A DNA stretch of 64,000 nt. It comes from Streptomyces sp. NBC_00433. Lineage in GTDB: Bacteria > Actinomycetota > Actinomycetes > Streptomycetales > Streptomycetaceae. The translations under genes and the position numbers were made by a program. Shown piece by piece: positions 17,564 through 26,905 of the stretch. The first letter of the stretch is position 1, and every line of letters starts with the position of its first letter. The notes beneath the pieces were generated by a model that was not told where the DNA came from, ran no database searches, and was given only the letters and a program-made list of their open reading frames with translations. The stretch spans positions 1,426,001 through 1,490,000 of the forward strand of contig CP107926.1 in assembly GCA_036015235.1 (NCBI GenBank), in the 5' to 3' direction.

Positions 17564-18865
17564 ATGTCAGGGTTTCTTGACCAGGTCTGGTCATGGATAG
17601 TCGTCGCCACGGCGGAGACGTCGTGGCGCGAGGTGATGCCGCTCGGGTTAGCAGGCCTCTTCGTATGGGGGTTATGGCTGGTCCGGGCGGTGCTGTCGAG
17701 GTTCGCCAAGCCGGTGGTGAACGAGTTCCGCACCACCGTGTCCGTGGTGGTGCCGGCGTACCGCGAGGACCCAGACATCCTGATGGACTGCCTGGAGACG
17801 TGGCTGGAGCAGGATCCGTCGGAGATCATCATCGTGCCGGACGTCGAGGACGTCGAAGTGCTGCGCAGGCTGGCGATGGTGGAGGATCCGCGGGTGCGGG
17901 TGCTCGCCTTCGAGCACCGGGGGAAGCGGTCGGCGCTGGGTGTGGGCATCCGGGCCGCCAAGAGCGAGCTCATCGTGCTGGTCGACTCGGACACCCGCTG
18001 GGAGCCCGGACTGCTCGCCGCGGTGCAGATGCCGTTCATCGACCCCGCGGTCGGTGGCGTCGGCACGCAGCAGAACGTCTACCAGCGCAGGACCAGCGTG
18101 TGGCGCCGCACCGCCGACTGGCTGGTGAACCTGCGCTACTACGACTACGTGCCCGCCATGGGACGGGCCGGTGCGGTGGCGTGTCTGTCCGGGCGGACGG
18201 CGGCCTACCGCCGTGCGGCGATCGCTCCGGTGCTGGAGAACCTGGAGAACGAGTTCTTCCTCGGCCGCCGCTGCGTCGCCGGTGACGACGGCCGGCTGAC
18301 CTGGCTGGTGCTGGCGTCGGGGTACAAGACCGTGCACCAGTCGTCCGCCCGGGCCCTGTCGATGTTCCCCTCGTCCTTCCGGGCGTTCGTCAAGCAGCGG
18401 GTGCGCTGGAGCCGCAACTCCTACCGCTGCTACCTGACCGCCGTGTACAAGGGCTGGATCTGGCGGGTGCCGCTGGTCACCAAGGTCACCGTGCTGCAGA
18501 TACTCGTGACTCCGGTGACCATGGGCATGGCGCTGGGCTACCTGGTGTTCAGCCGTCTCGAACCGACCGGCCGCGGCGTGGTGCTGGTGCTGGTCTGGCT
18601 GCTCCTGGGCCGCGGCGTCCGCGGCTACTCGCATCTGCGCAAGCACCCGCAGGAGGTGTTCCTGCTGCCGCTGGTCGCACTCGTGGTCATCATGATCTCG
18701 CTGCCGATCAAGTTCTACGCGTTCGTCACCATGAACAAGCAGGGTTGGCTGACCCGTACCAGCACCAGCACCGGCGGCGAGGGCCAGAGCGCCGCGTCCC
18801 TCACCGGCGGCGGCACGGGCTCCGACACGATGACGCCCGACAAGGCAGGGGCCCTCCACCAATGA
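17564..18865 (+). CDS. GT2 polysaccharide synthase (hyaluronan/alginate-synthase-like)
   Basis: The 433-residue membrane glycosyltransferase has an N-terminal helix (about 26-46). The GT-A catalytic domain has VVVPAYREDP, the metal-binding VDSDT (Asp141, Asp143), GDD at 240-242 as the base region, and QRVRW at 278-282 as the processive-synthase motif. At least three C-terminal membrane helices (about 300-395) would form a translocation channel. The QxxRW motif marks processive beta-glycan synthases such as HasA, NodC and Alg8. Its stop overlaps the next start by ATGA. With a UDP-glucose dehydrogenase in the operon, UDP-glucuronate is a likely donor. Confidence 0.85.
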   Translation: MSGFLDQVWSWIVVATAETSWREVMPLGLAGLFVWGLWLVRAVLSRFAKPVVNEFRTTVSVVVPAYREDPDILMDCLETWLEQDPSEIIIVPDVEDVEVLRRLAMVEDPRVRVLAFEHRGKRSALGVGIRAAKSELIVLVDSDTRWEPGLLAAVQMPFIDPAVGGVGTQQNVYQRRTSVWRRTADWLVNLRYYDYVPAMGRAGAVACLSGRTAAYRRAAIAPVLENLENEFFLGRRCVAGDDGRLTWLVLASGYKTVHQSSARALSMFPSSFRAFVKQRVRWSRNSYRCYLTAVYKGWIWRVPLVTKVTVLQILVTPVTMGMALGYLVFSRLEPTGRGVVLVLVWLLLGRGVRGYSHLRKHPQEVFLLPLVALVVIMISLPIKFYAFVTMNKQGWLTRTSTSTGGEGQSAASLTGGGTGSDTMTPDKAGALHQ

Positions 18866-20754
18866 CCCGTCCTCCCGCAACCGTCCCGGGCCGGGCGGCG
18901 CGCCTGGCCGCCGTGTTCTTACTCGCCGGCGCTTTGCTGCCGGCCGTCTCGGGGGCGGCCCGCGCCGCGCCGGCCGACGGCGCCAAGCCCGGGGACGACC
19001 AGCGGATCACCCAGGCCGACTCCGAGAACGAGGCCGCGCTCGTCGCCGCCGAGGACCACCGGCTCGACCAGGTCCGCGCGGTCGTCGCCGTCGCCGCCCT
19101 CAAGGGCGGACGGTGGACGCAGCCGTACCGGCTCGACACCGGCAGCGGCTACACGCTGGTCCTGACCCAGCGCAGCACGCCCTACGGCGTCTCGGACCTC
19201 ATCAGACTGTCCCCGCAGACGTTCGTCCGCCGGCACGACGGCTCGTACCTGCTGACCGAGAACATCTACGTCGACGCGGGCGCCAAGCTCGACCTGTCCA
19301 GTCCGGGCGGCCTCGACCTGCTGCTGGCCAGCGACAACAAGGGCTTCGTGTCCATCGTCTCGTTCGGCGGCCGGCTCACCCTGGCCGGCACCCCGCAGGC
19401 GCCGATGCGGATCGGCAGCTGGGACACCAGGACCGACAAGCCCGACAGCGACGTCCGGGACGGACGGGCATACGTCCGCGCCGTCGGCGGCCAGTTCACC
19501 ATGAACTACGCCCAGGTCGACGACCTCGGGTTCTGGAGCGGGCGCACCGGCGGCCTCAGCCTCACCGGTACCGACCGCCCCGACACCAGCAACATCGAGG
19601 GCCCGGACCCGACCGCGGACGGGGACGCCAAGGGCACCGGGCAGCTCAGGAGCGGCGGTGTCGCCGCCGAGCCGGCCGGCCCGTTGACCACGCCCGACAG
19701 CCGCTTCGCGGTCCCGACGCTGTCCTATGTCTCCGCGGAGATCACCCACTCCGTCATCTCCGGCAACCTGTACGGGCTGTTCGTCTCCGGCTCCACCGGT
19801 GTCACCATCAGCGAGACCCAGGTACGCGGCAGCCTGGAGTCCGGCATCGTCATGCACCGCGGCGTCGTCAACGCGGTCATCGACCGCACGGTCTCGCACG
19901 ACAACGCCGGCGACGGCTTCGTCCTGTCCCGCGCCACGGAGGAGGTCCGGGTCACCGGCTCCAAGGCGCTGTCCAACGCGGGCAACGGCTTCACGCTCAG
20001 CGGCCGCCCGCTGGCCGACGGCCCCTCCGCGTCGGGTGAGCCGACCAGCAGCTACGGCTCCAACTCCGTGTCCGACGGCGTCGCCAAGGGCAACGGCCGC
20101 TACGGCATCGAGATCTTCGGCGGCTCCGACGTCGGCGTGCAGAACAACGAAGTCGACGGCGGCGACATGGGCATCGTGGTCCGTGCGGGCGCCACGAAAG
20201 TGTCCGTCACCGGCAACCGCCTCAGCGGCCAGAAGCGGCAGGGCATCTCGGTGCGCGACGGGGTGTCGGAGGCCACCGTCACCGGCAACATCGTCGAGGG
20301 CGCCGACACGGGCGTCTACGTCCGCGACTCGCAGGCCGAAGTGCGTGGCAACACGGTCCAGGACGTCACCAACCACGGGATCTCGCTGGTCGGCGGCGTC
20401 GCCAAGTCCATGGTCTCGTACAACGTGGTCGCCGGCGTCGGCCCGAGCGCGGTGGACACCAACCGCGCCCACGGGCGCCTGACGGTCAAGAAGAACCAGA
20501 CCTTCGCCTGGCACGACACGAGCGCCTTCTGGGTCAGGTTCCGGCACTACGCCACCCCGATGACGCTGCTGTGGCTGTTCCTGCTGCTGCTCATCCTGAT
20601 CTCCGCGCTGCTGGGCGCGCGCCGCAGCAGCCGCTGGGGCCACCGGGTGATCGGTACGCACCCCTACGCGGACAAGGCGCCACTGCCCAGTGCGGTCACC
20701 GAGGTCACGCTCCCGAACGCGGAGAGCCCCCGCGTCCCGGTGATGACGGAGTGA
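18862..20754 (+). CDS. Exported, membrane-anchored right-handed beta-helix protein
   Basis: The ATG overlaps the synthase stop (ATGA, 18862-18865), indicating translational coupling. The 630-residue product has a signal peptide (AAVFLLAGALLPAVSGAARAAP). A long series of parallel beta-helix rungs with the N-rich turns typical of PbH1 repeats follows (NAGDGFVLSR, NGRYGIEIFGG, NNEVDGGDMGIVV, TNHGISLVGG). One C-terminal helix (TLLWLFLLLLILISALLGARR) is followed by a basic stop-transfer. Placement beside a GT2 synthase mirrors AlgG, the mannuronan C5-epimerase beta-helix of alginate loci. Epimerase or lyase activity is an inference; catalytic residues could not be assigned. Confidence 0.8.
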   Translation: MTRPPATVPGRAARLAAVFLLAGALLPAVSGAARAAPADGAKPGDDQRITQADSENEAALVAAEDHRLDQVRAVVAVAALKGGRWTQPYRLDTGSGYTLVLTQRSTPYGVSDLIRLSPQTFVRRHDGSYLLTENIYVDAGAKLDLSSPGGLDLLLASDNKGFVSIVSFGGRLTLAGTPQAPMRIGSWDTRTDKPDSDVRDGRAYVRAVGGQFTMNYAQVDDLGFWSGRTGGLSLTGTDRPDTSNIEGPDPTADGDAKGTGQLRSGGVAAEPAGPLTTPDSRFAVPTLSYVSAEITHSVISGNLYGLFVSGSTGVTISETQVRGSLESGIVMHRGVVNAVIDRTVSHDNAGDGFVLSRATEEVRVTGSKALSNAGNGFTLSGRPLADGPSASGEPTSSYGSNSVSDGVAKGNGRYGIEIFGGSDVGVQNNEVDGGDMGIVVRAGATKVSVTGNRLSGQKRQGISVRDGVSEATVTGNIVEGADTGVYVRDSQAEVRGNTVQDVTNHGISLVGGVAKSMVSYNVVAGVGPSAVDTNRAHGRLTVKKNQTFAWHDTSAFWVRFRHYATPMTLLWLFLLLLILISALLGARRSSRWGHRVIGTHPYADKAPLPSAVTEVTLPNAESPRVPVMTE

Positions 20755-20839
20755 CCGCCGCCGGGTCGCAGGCCCGGCCCGTCCGTTCGCACCCGTCCGC
20801 TCGCCCCCACCCGTTCCCGCTGAGCCGGAGTCACCGCCC

Positions 20840-22081
20840 ATGCCAGTCCCGACGCCCCCGCCAGACCGGCCCCAGCCGCCGCCCTCCACGAAACCGGCCG
20901 GGCGGTTCCGGCTGCCCGGCGGGGCGGGGGTATGGCTGGGCGGCGGCGCGCTCCTGGTCTCCCTGATCACCCTGGTGCTGGTCGTCTCCGGAAGGGACGG
21001 CAGCGGACGGAACGAAGGCGGCGGCACGGGCAGCTCGTCCGGCGCCCGGCCCACGGCACAGGGGTCCGCCACCACGGGCGGCGCGCGTGCCAGGAACGCA
21101 CCGGAGACCGCCGACCCGCGCTCCGGCCCGGTCGAGGACCCCGCGATCCCGCCCGGCACCGGCGGCCCGCTCTCGACCGCGCCGGTCACCTGCCCGGCCG
21201 CGACGGTCACGGTCACGGACGCCGTCACGCTCAAGAGCGCCCTCGCCGACGCCAAACCCGGCGACAGCATCCGGCTGGCCGACGGCACCTACGACGGCCG
21301 CTTCACCGCCACCGCCGATGTCGCCGGCACCGCCAAGGCACCGGTGTTCCTGTGCGGAGGCCCCGGCGCGGTGATCGACGGCGGCGGAATCAAGGGCGGT
21401 TACGTCTTCCACCTCGACGGCGCCAGCTACTGGCGGCTGGTCGGCTTCACCCTGCGCGACGGCCAGAAGGGCGTGGTGGCCGACCGGGTGCAGGGCGCTG
21501 TCCTCCAGGGCCTCACTGTCGAGCAGATCGGTGACGAGGCCATCCACCTGCGCGACTTCAGCTCGGACAACGTGGTCCGGGACAACACCGTCCGCACGAC
21601 CGGGCTGCGCCGCGACAAGTTCGGCGAGGGCGTCTACATCGGCTCCGCCGAGTCCAACTGGTGCACCGACAGCGGTTGCAAGCCCGACGCGAGCGACCGC
21701 AACGTGGTGATGGGCAACCGCATCAGCGACACCACCGCGGAAGCCGTCGACATCAAGGAGGGCACCACCGGCGGCCGGCTCATCGGCAACTCCTTCGACG
21801 GATCGAAGCTCACCGGCGACACCAACGACTCCTGGGTCGACGTCAAGGGCAACGGCTGGCTGATCCAGGGCAACACCGGACTCCACTCCCCGGCGGACGG
21901 CTTCCAGACCCACGAGATCGTCCACGGCTGGGGCACCGGCAACACCTTCAAGGACAACATCTCCCAGGTGGACGGGCCTGGTTGGGCCTTCCATCTCACC
22001 TCGGACGGGAACGTCGTCGCCTGCGGCAACAAGGTGTCCGGAGCGGCCCAGGGCCTCTCCAACGTCACCTGCACGCCGTGA
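20840..22081 (+). CDS. Second beta-helix protein, type II membrane-anchored, lyase-like
   Basis: The 413-residue protein has a proline-rich cytoplasmic start and one helix (about 30-52, VWLGGGALLVSLITLVLVVSG). A Gly/Ser/Thr linker leads to an extracytoplasmic beta-helix from about 115. It begins like PL6 or chondroitinase-B-like proteins (LKSALADAKPGDSIRLADGTY, VIDGGGIKGGY) and contains EGVYIGSAESNWC with a nearby second Cys. This fold acts on uronic-acid polymers in alginate lyases. It probably trims, modifies or binds the polymer made by the synthase. It lies 85 bases after the preceding gene, on the same strand. Confidence 0.75.
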   Translation: MPVPTPPPDRPQPPPSTKPAGRFRLPGGAGVWLGGGALLVSLITLVLVVSGRDGSGRNEGGGTGSSSGARPTAQGSATTGGARARNAPETADPRSGPVEDPAIPPGTGGPLSTAPVTCPAATVTVTDAVTLKSALADAKPGDSIRLADGTYDGRFTATADVAGTAKAPVFLCGGPGAVIDGGGIKGGYVFHLDGASYWRLVGFTLRDGQKGVVADRVQGAVLQGLTVEQIGDEAIHLRDFSSDNVVRDNTVRTTGLRRDKFGEGVYIGSAESNWCTDSGCKPDASDRNVVMGNRISDTTAEAVDIKEGTTGGRLIGNSFDGSKLTGDTNDSWVDVKGNGWLIQGNTGLHSPADGFQTHEIVHGWGTGNTFKDNISQVDGPGWAFHLTSDGNVVACGNKVSGAAQGLSNVTCTP

Positions 22082-22248
22082 CGTACCCGTCGCGCCCCCT
22101 TCTGACCTGATCCGCCGGCCCGCACCGTCCCGACCGGCCGCCACCGGCCGTGACGGCGGCCCCGCACACCCCGAAGCACCCTGAAGTTTTCCCGGCACCA
22201 CCGCACATATCCCTCACCGCACCCCATTGCGCACTCGCGGAGGCCAGC

Positions 22249-23577
22249 ATGGACCAGCCCGTTCCCCGTCTCAGCGTCATCGGTACCGGCTACCTCGGTG
22301 CCACCCATGCCATCTGTATGGCCGTGCTCGGTTTCGAGGTCCTGGGCGTCGACGTCGACCAGGCCAAGGTCGACCGGCTGAACTCCGGCGAGGTCCCGTT
22401 CTTCGAGCCCGGACTGCCCGAACTGCTCTCCAAGGCCATGGACTCCGGCCGGCTGCGCTTCACCACGAGCTTCGCCGAGGCCGGCGCGTTCGGCGACGTC
22501 CACTTCCTCTGCGTGGGGACACCCCAGCAGAAGGGCTCGCACGCGGCCGACCTCACGTACGTCGACCGTGCCGCCGGCGACCTCGCGCAACACCTGCACA
22601 GACGCGCCCTCGTCGTCGGCAAGTCCACCGTGCCGGTGGGCACCGCTGCCCGGCTGACCGAGCTGGTGCAGCGGATCGCGCCGGCCGGCCAGGACGTCGA
22701 ACTCGCCTGGAACCCGGAGTTCCTGCGCGAGGGCTACGCCGTCGACGACACGCTGCGGCCGGACCGCCTGGTGTTCGGCACCGGCTCCGTCTGGGCCGAG
22801 GACCAGCTGCGGGCCGTCTTCGCGCCGGTCATCGCCCAGGGCAGCCCGGTGGTGGTCACCGACCTGGCGACCGCCGAGCTGGTCAAGGTGGCGGCCAACT
22901 CCTTCCTCGCCACGAAGATCTCGTACATCAACGCCATGGCCGAGGTCTGCGAGGCCACCGGCGCCGACGTGACGGGGCTGGCCGAGGCGCTCGGGTACGA
23001 CAACCGGATCGGCGCCCGCTTCCTCAAGCCGGGGCTCGGCTTCGGCGGCGGCTGCCTGCCCAAGGACATCCGCGCCTTCACCCACCGCGCCGGGGAACTG
23101 GGCGTCGGCCAGGCCGTGGCCTTCCTGCGCGAGGTGGACGGCATCAACAAGCGGCGCCGCGCCCGGACCGTGGACCTGGTACGCGAACTGGTCGGCGGCG
23201 AACTGGCCGGCGCCCGGGTGACCGCGCTCGGGGCGGCGTTCAAGCCCGACTCCGACGACATACGCGACGCCCCGGCGCTCGACGTGGCCAGGACCCTGCA
23301 CCAGGGGGGCGCCGCGGTCACCGTCGTCGACCCGGTGGCCACCGGGAACGCTCGCCGGGCCTACCCCGAACTGGCTTACGACACCGACGCGATCGCCGCC
23401 GCCGGCGACGCGGACATCGTCGTGCTGCTCACCGAGTGGGCGCAATTCCGTGAGATCGACCCGCACGCCATGGGCGCGGTGGTCGCCCAGCGCCGCATCG
23501 TCGACGGCCGCCACGCCCTCGACCCCGCGCTGTGGCGAGCGGCCGGCTGGGAGTACCGCGCGCTGGGCCGCCCCTGA
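22249..23577 (+). CDS. UDP-glucose 6-dehydrogenase
   Basis: ATG 22249 follows GCGGAGG. The 442-residue product contains the NAD-binding GTGYLG (12-17), VGTP, WNPEFLREG, the Lys213-Asn217 pair (ELVKVAANSFLA), and the catalytic Cys269 in GFGGGCLPKDI. All three domains of the UDP-glucose/GDP-mannose dehydrogenase family are complete. It oxidises UDP-glucose to UDP-glucuronate with two NAD. As last gene of the operon it supplies the uronic-acid donor to the GT2 synthase. GDP-mannose or UDP-ManNAc specificity cannot be fully excluded. Confidence 0.9.
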   Translation: MDQPVPRLSVIGTGYLGATHAICMAVLGFEVLGVDVDQAKVDRLNSGEVPFFEPGLPELLSKAMDSGRLRFTTSFAEAGAFGDVHFLCVGTPQQKGSHAADLTYVDRAAGDLAQHLHRRALVVGKSTVPVGTAARLTELVQRIAPAGQDVELAWNPEFLREGYAVDDTLRPDRLVFGTGSVWAEDQLRAVFAPVIAQGSPVVVTDLATAELVKVAANSFLATKISYINAMAEVCEATGADVTGLAEALGYDNRIGARFLKPGLGFGGGCLPKDIRAFTHRAGELGVGQAVAFLREVDGINKRRRARTVDLVRELVGGELAGARVTALGAAFKPDSDDIRDAPALDVARTLHQGGAAVTVVDPVATGNARRAYPELAYDTDAIAAAGDADIVVLLTEWAQFREIDPHAMGAVVAQRRIVDGRHALDPALWRAAGWEYRALGRP

Positions 23578-24090
23578 CCCGCCGCGCCCACCCCCGGCCA
23601 CGACCCGCCGGGTCCCGACGCCCCGGGAGCGGCCCGGCGGGCGGAGAGCCCCGCTCGGTGGCGGGGCGGTGGCGTGCCCGGGGTCAGGTGGCGTCGGCGT
23701 TCTTCTCCCCTGCGCCTGGCGAGTCTTCAATGGCCTCGGTGTACGAGTCGAGGACTTCATCCATAGCCCCGTCCTCAACGGCCTCAGCTTGGGGTGGGGC
23801 GTGGAACCCGGTGTCGTCCTGTGGTGTGGTCATGCGGGGCGTCTTGCCCGGCAGACGGCAGTGATGCCTGAAGGCCTCAGCCGCGAGCGCTTTCCTCAGG
23901 GGCACCTACGAAGAATTCGGCATATGCCACAGCTTTCGTCGGTGAATGCCGACCCGTGGCCGCCGGTAGCCTCGAACCAGTCGGCAGGCGCTCCTGGGCT
24001 GGGCACCGAAAGCTCCCTGCCGTCCGGTCGCACGCAGTGCCCGTACGAGTTGGCGAGTGTTTCCGAACCGAGGTGATCCGGCGCTGCTGT
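23578..24090. other. Intergenic region downstream of the polysaccharide operon
   Basis: It holds no family match. A possible small acidic minus-strand reading frame is listed separately. GC-rich runs at 23585-23680 could form transcription-ending hairpins, but I see no single clear stem. Confidence 0.35.
23684..23833 (-). CDS. Possible small acidic protein
   Basis: ATG 23833 opens a 49-codon frame (MTTPQDDTGFHAPP, GAMDEVLDSYTEAIEDSPG) rich in Asp and Glu. No ribosome site is seen and the frame stays open upstream to 23905. It has no recognised family. Listed because the composition is protein-like. Confidence 0.2.
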   Translation of the reverse strand: MTTPQDDTGFHAPPQAEAVEDGAMDEVLDSYTEAIEDSPGAGEKNADAT

Positions 24091-24873
24091 TCAGGCGATG
24101 GCTTGGACGGCGTAGAGCGCTCCGATTCCCGTGGCGAGGGCGCCGAGGAGTAGTCGTAGGAACTGTTCAGGCAGGTGGGGTTGGAGACGAGCTCCGAGGT
24201 TGCCGCCGACCAGTCCTCCCAGGCCGCAGGCAAGACCGAGGAACCAGTGGGGTGCGATGTCGTGGCCGCCGGTGAGGGCCAGCAGCGCGTATGTGCCTGC
24301 GCCGACGATGGAGGTCAGGAAGGTGGAGGCGAGGGCGGCGGGGGCGACCTGGGCAACGGATATGCCGCGGCCGACCAGAATGGGCCCGAGGATGGAGCCG
24401 CCTCCGATGCCGTAGATGCCGCCGACCGTCCCCACCGCCAGGGCAAGAACGGAAATCATTCGTGGGGACGGGGCTTGGGGTGGGTTCACGCCGGCGGGGT
24501 GGAGTGTGCGGACGCTCAGCCAGATTCCCAGGGGCAGCAGCAGCCCGGCGACCAGGAGCCGGAAGACGGCGGGGCCGGGGACGGCCAGGACCCGGATGAC
24601 CGCGCCGAGGACGACTCCCGGCAGTGTGCCCGAGATGAGGCGGCGAGTCAGCGGTCCGTAGAGCGTGCCGTCATGGCGGTAGCGGTGGAGAGCGCCCGGG
24701 CCGGCCACCACGTTGAACAGCAGGTTCGTCGGTGTCACCGCGGGGCTGGGAACGCCCAGAACACTCAGCTGGACCGGAAGCAGGAACACCGCGCCGGAGA
24801 CGCCCACCGGTGCGGTGACGACCGCGATCAGCATGCCCGCGGTGAAGGCGAATACGCCCGTTGACCAGTCCAT
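24091..24873 (-). CDS. TauE/SafE-family anion permease
   Basis: The 260-residue, very hydrophobic product starts at ATG 24873 behind GGGAG. It shows the two internally related halves of TauE/SafE (DUF81) carriers: APVGVSGAVFLLP near the N-terminus and VGTVGGIYGIGGGSILGP after the middle. About eight membrane helices are predicted by eye. Family members export sulfite, sulfoacetate or related organic anions. No sulfur-metabolism genes are adjacent, so the substrate is open. Confidence 0.85.
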   Translation of the reverse strand: MDWSTGVFAFTAGMLIAVVTAPVGVSGAVFLLPVQLSVLGVPSPAVTPTNLLFNVVAGPGALHRYRHDGTLYGPLTRRLISGTLPGVVLGAVIRVLAVPGPAVFRLLVAGLLLPLGIWLSVRTLHPAGVNPPQAPSPRMISVLALAVGTVGGIYGIGGGSILGPILVGRGISVAQVAPAALASTFLTSIVGAGTYALLALTGGHDIAPHWFLGLACGLGGLVGGNLGARLQPHLPEQFLRLLLGALATGIGALYAVQAIA

Positions 24874-25258
24874 CGAACTCCCACTCGATCTACTGGCCTT
24901 CAGTATCGGTGCCGGTCAGGCAGCTCTCGCTTTCGCGGGCGGGGTGAGGGGCTGACGGGCCGGCGGTCGATGGGATCACCCCGCACCGTGGCGGCGGCCC
25001 TGAGAAGCGCCCGGCGCAGCGCGACGTCGAGGTCGCGGTTGTTGCGGAAGATCGGGTGCGGATCGAGTGTGTCGACTCGTCCGGGCCGACCCCACCACCG
25101 TCGACCTGGTCCTGGCGGAAAGCCGCCGGCCGCTTCATGCCCGCGTAACGCGGCGACCGCCCAGCCGAAACCTGGTCTCCCATAATGAGCACTACCGAAA
25201 TGGCCCAGCGTACGTGCGGCACCTTCGCACAGCCCCGCTTCACCATCCTGGGGGGTCG
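24874..25258. other. Intergenic region between divergent genes
   Basis: It separates the TauE gene and the ureide cluster and should carry promoters for both. Short open stretches on both strands have no start or family. Nothing else was seen. Confidence 0.35.
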
Positions 25259-26011
25259 ATGGACGACAGCGCGCCCGAAGTGCAGCGGGCACCGGATATT
25301 CACGTCGGTCCGGACATCCTCGTCGGTCCGGTCACTGCGAAGCCCTACGCATGGCCCTATGACACATCCGTGGCGGCCACCCGCGTCGCCCTGCTCTGTA
25401 TCGACTGGCAGACGGACTTCTGCGGCCCCGGCGGATACGTGGACTCCATGGGTTACGACATCTCACTGACCCGCGCCGGGCTGCCCGCGACACAGAAACT
25501 GCTCGCGCACGCCCGCGCCGTCGGCATGCTCGTGATCCACACCCGTGAGGGCCACACCGCGGACTTGTCAGACCTGCCGGCCAACAAGCGCTGGCGATCG
25601 GCACGGATCGGCGCGGAGATCGGCGGGGACGGTCCGTGCGGCCGGATACTGGTCCGCGGTGAGCCCGGCTGGGAGATCGTCCCCGAAGTCGCCCCGCTGG
25701 CCGGTGAGGTGGTCGTGGACAAGCCGGGCAAGGGGGCGTTCTACGCCACCAATCTCGACCTCGTGCTCCGTACCCGGGGCATCACCCATCTCATCTTCAC
25801 CGGCATCACCACCGACGTATGCGTCCACACCACCATGCGGGAGGCCAACGACCGCGGCTACGAGTGCCTGATCCTCTCCGACTGCACCGGGGCGACGGAC
25901 CCGTCGAATCATGAGGCCGCACTCCACATGGTCACCATGCAGGGCGGCGTCTTCGGCTGCGTGTCGACCTCGGACGACGTGATCGCCGCCACGGCCGCGG
26001 CGCTTTCGTAG
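25259..26011 (+). CDS. Isochorismatase-like cysteine hydrolase (ureide/biuret amidohydrolase-like)
   Basis: ATG 25259 follows GGGGG. The 250-residue enzyme carries the family triad: Asp49 in CIDWQTDF, Lys155 in VDKPGKGAF and Cys188 in TTDVCVHTT. The Lys-Cys spacing of 33 equals that of RutB. The cis-peptide segment before VCVHTT is intact. Relatives hydrolyse biuret, ureidoacrylate or N-carbamoyl compounds, releasing ammonia. An N-terminal extension (about 40 residues) is present. It heads a same-strand run of four genes with a paralogue, a permease and an AtzH-like protein. Confidence 0.85.
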   Translation: MDDSAPEVQRAPDIHVGPDILVGPVTAKPYAWPYDTSVAATRVALLCIDWQTDFCGPGGYVDSMGYDISLTRAGLPATQKLLAHARAVGMLVIHTREGHTADLSDLPANKRWRSARIGAEIGGDGPCGRILVRGEPGWEIVPEVAPLAGEVVVDKPGKGAFYATNLDLVLRTRGITHLIFTGITTDVCVHTTMREANDRGYECLILSDCTGATDPSNHEAALHMVTMQGGVFGCVSTSDDVIAATAAALS

Positions 26012-26091
26012 TCATCTCCGTGCACGCGTCCGGACCCGCCCGGACCGCCGGCGTCACGCCATGACCCGCTGGACGAAGGCAGGAACCGCAC

Positions 26092-26823
26092 ATGGCAGTT
26101 CCCCACCCGCTCGTAGCCGACGCCGCCCCGTACCCCTTCTCCTTCGACCTCGCCACCACCGCCCTCGTCCTCATCGACATGCAGCGGGACTTCCTGGAAC
26201 CCGGCGGGTTCGGCGCGAGCCTGGGCAACGACGTGGACGAACTGCGCCGCACCATCGCCCCGTTGCGAGCCGTACTCGACGCCTGCCGCGCCGCAGGCAT
26301 GACGGTCGTGCACACCCGCGAGGGGCACCTGCCCGATCTGTCCGACTGCCCCCCGAGCAAGCTGCTGCGGGGCAGCCCCAGCCTCCGAATCGGTGACCCG
26401 GGACCGAAGGGCCGGATACTGGTACGCGGTGAGGAGGGCCACGACATCATCGAGGAGCTCTACCCGGCAGCGGGAGAGGCGGTGATCGACAAGCCCGGCA
26501 AGGGCGCCTTCTACGCGACCGGTCTCGGTGATCTGCTCGCCGCCCGCCGCATCCGCCGTCTGGTGGTCACCGGTGTCACCACCGAGGTGTGCGTGCACAC
26601 CACGGTCCGCGAGGCCAACGACCGCGGCTTCGAGTGCCTGGTGCTGTCGGACTGCGTCGGCTCGTACTTCCCCGAATTCCAGCGCGCCGGCCTGGAAATG
26701 ATCAGAGCGCAGGGCGGCATCTTCGGCTGGACGGCCGAATCGGCGGCGTTCCTCGGCGCGTTGGCCACCTCCGCACCCGTCCCCCCCGACTCCGCGGAGA
26801 CCGCCACCCGGCCGGCCTCGTAA
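26092..26823 (+). CDS. Second isochorismatase-like cysteine hydrolase
   Basis: The 243-residue paralogue of the upstream enzyme has Asp29 (LIDMQRDF), Lys134 (IDKPGKGAF) and Cys167 (TTEVCVHTT), again with spacing 33. The flanks of the active site ([11 protein letters not shown]) are shared with the upstream gene, so a tandem duplication with specialisation is likely. It starts at ATG 26092, with AAGGCAGG as the possible ribosome site, 80 bases after the first. Two consecutive amide cleavages of one pathway is the simplest reading, which is inference. Confidence 0.85.
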   Translation: MAVPHPLVADAAPYPFSFDLATTALVLIDMQRDFLEPGGFGASLGNDVDELRRTIAPLRAVLDACRAAGMTVVHTREGHLPDLSDCPPSKLLRGSPSLRIGDPGPKGRILVRGEEGHDIIEELYPAAGEAVIDKPGKGAFYATGLGDLLAARRIRRLVVTGVTTEVCVHTTVREANDRGFECLVLSDCVGSYFPEFQRAGLEMIRAQGGIFGWTAESAAFLGALATSAPVPPDSAETATRPAS

Positions 26824-26905
26824 CGGGTCGGCCCCGGCCGGCCGCACCCCCGCCCCTCGAGCCACCCGCCACCCACCGCGCCGCCTGACGAAGGGTCGTC
26901 CCGCC

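Noticed and set aside
18919..21288. A minus-strand open frame of nearly 800 codons antisense to the beta-helix genes
   Set aside because: Same GC-shadow effect: repetitive VGxVDxxV-like composition, spanning two real genes and their gap on the plus strand.
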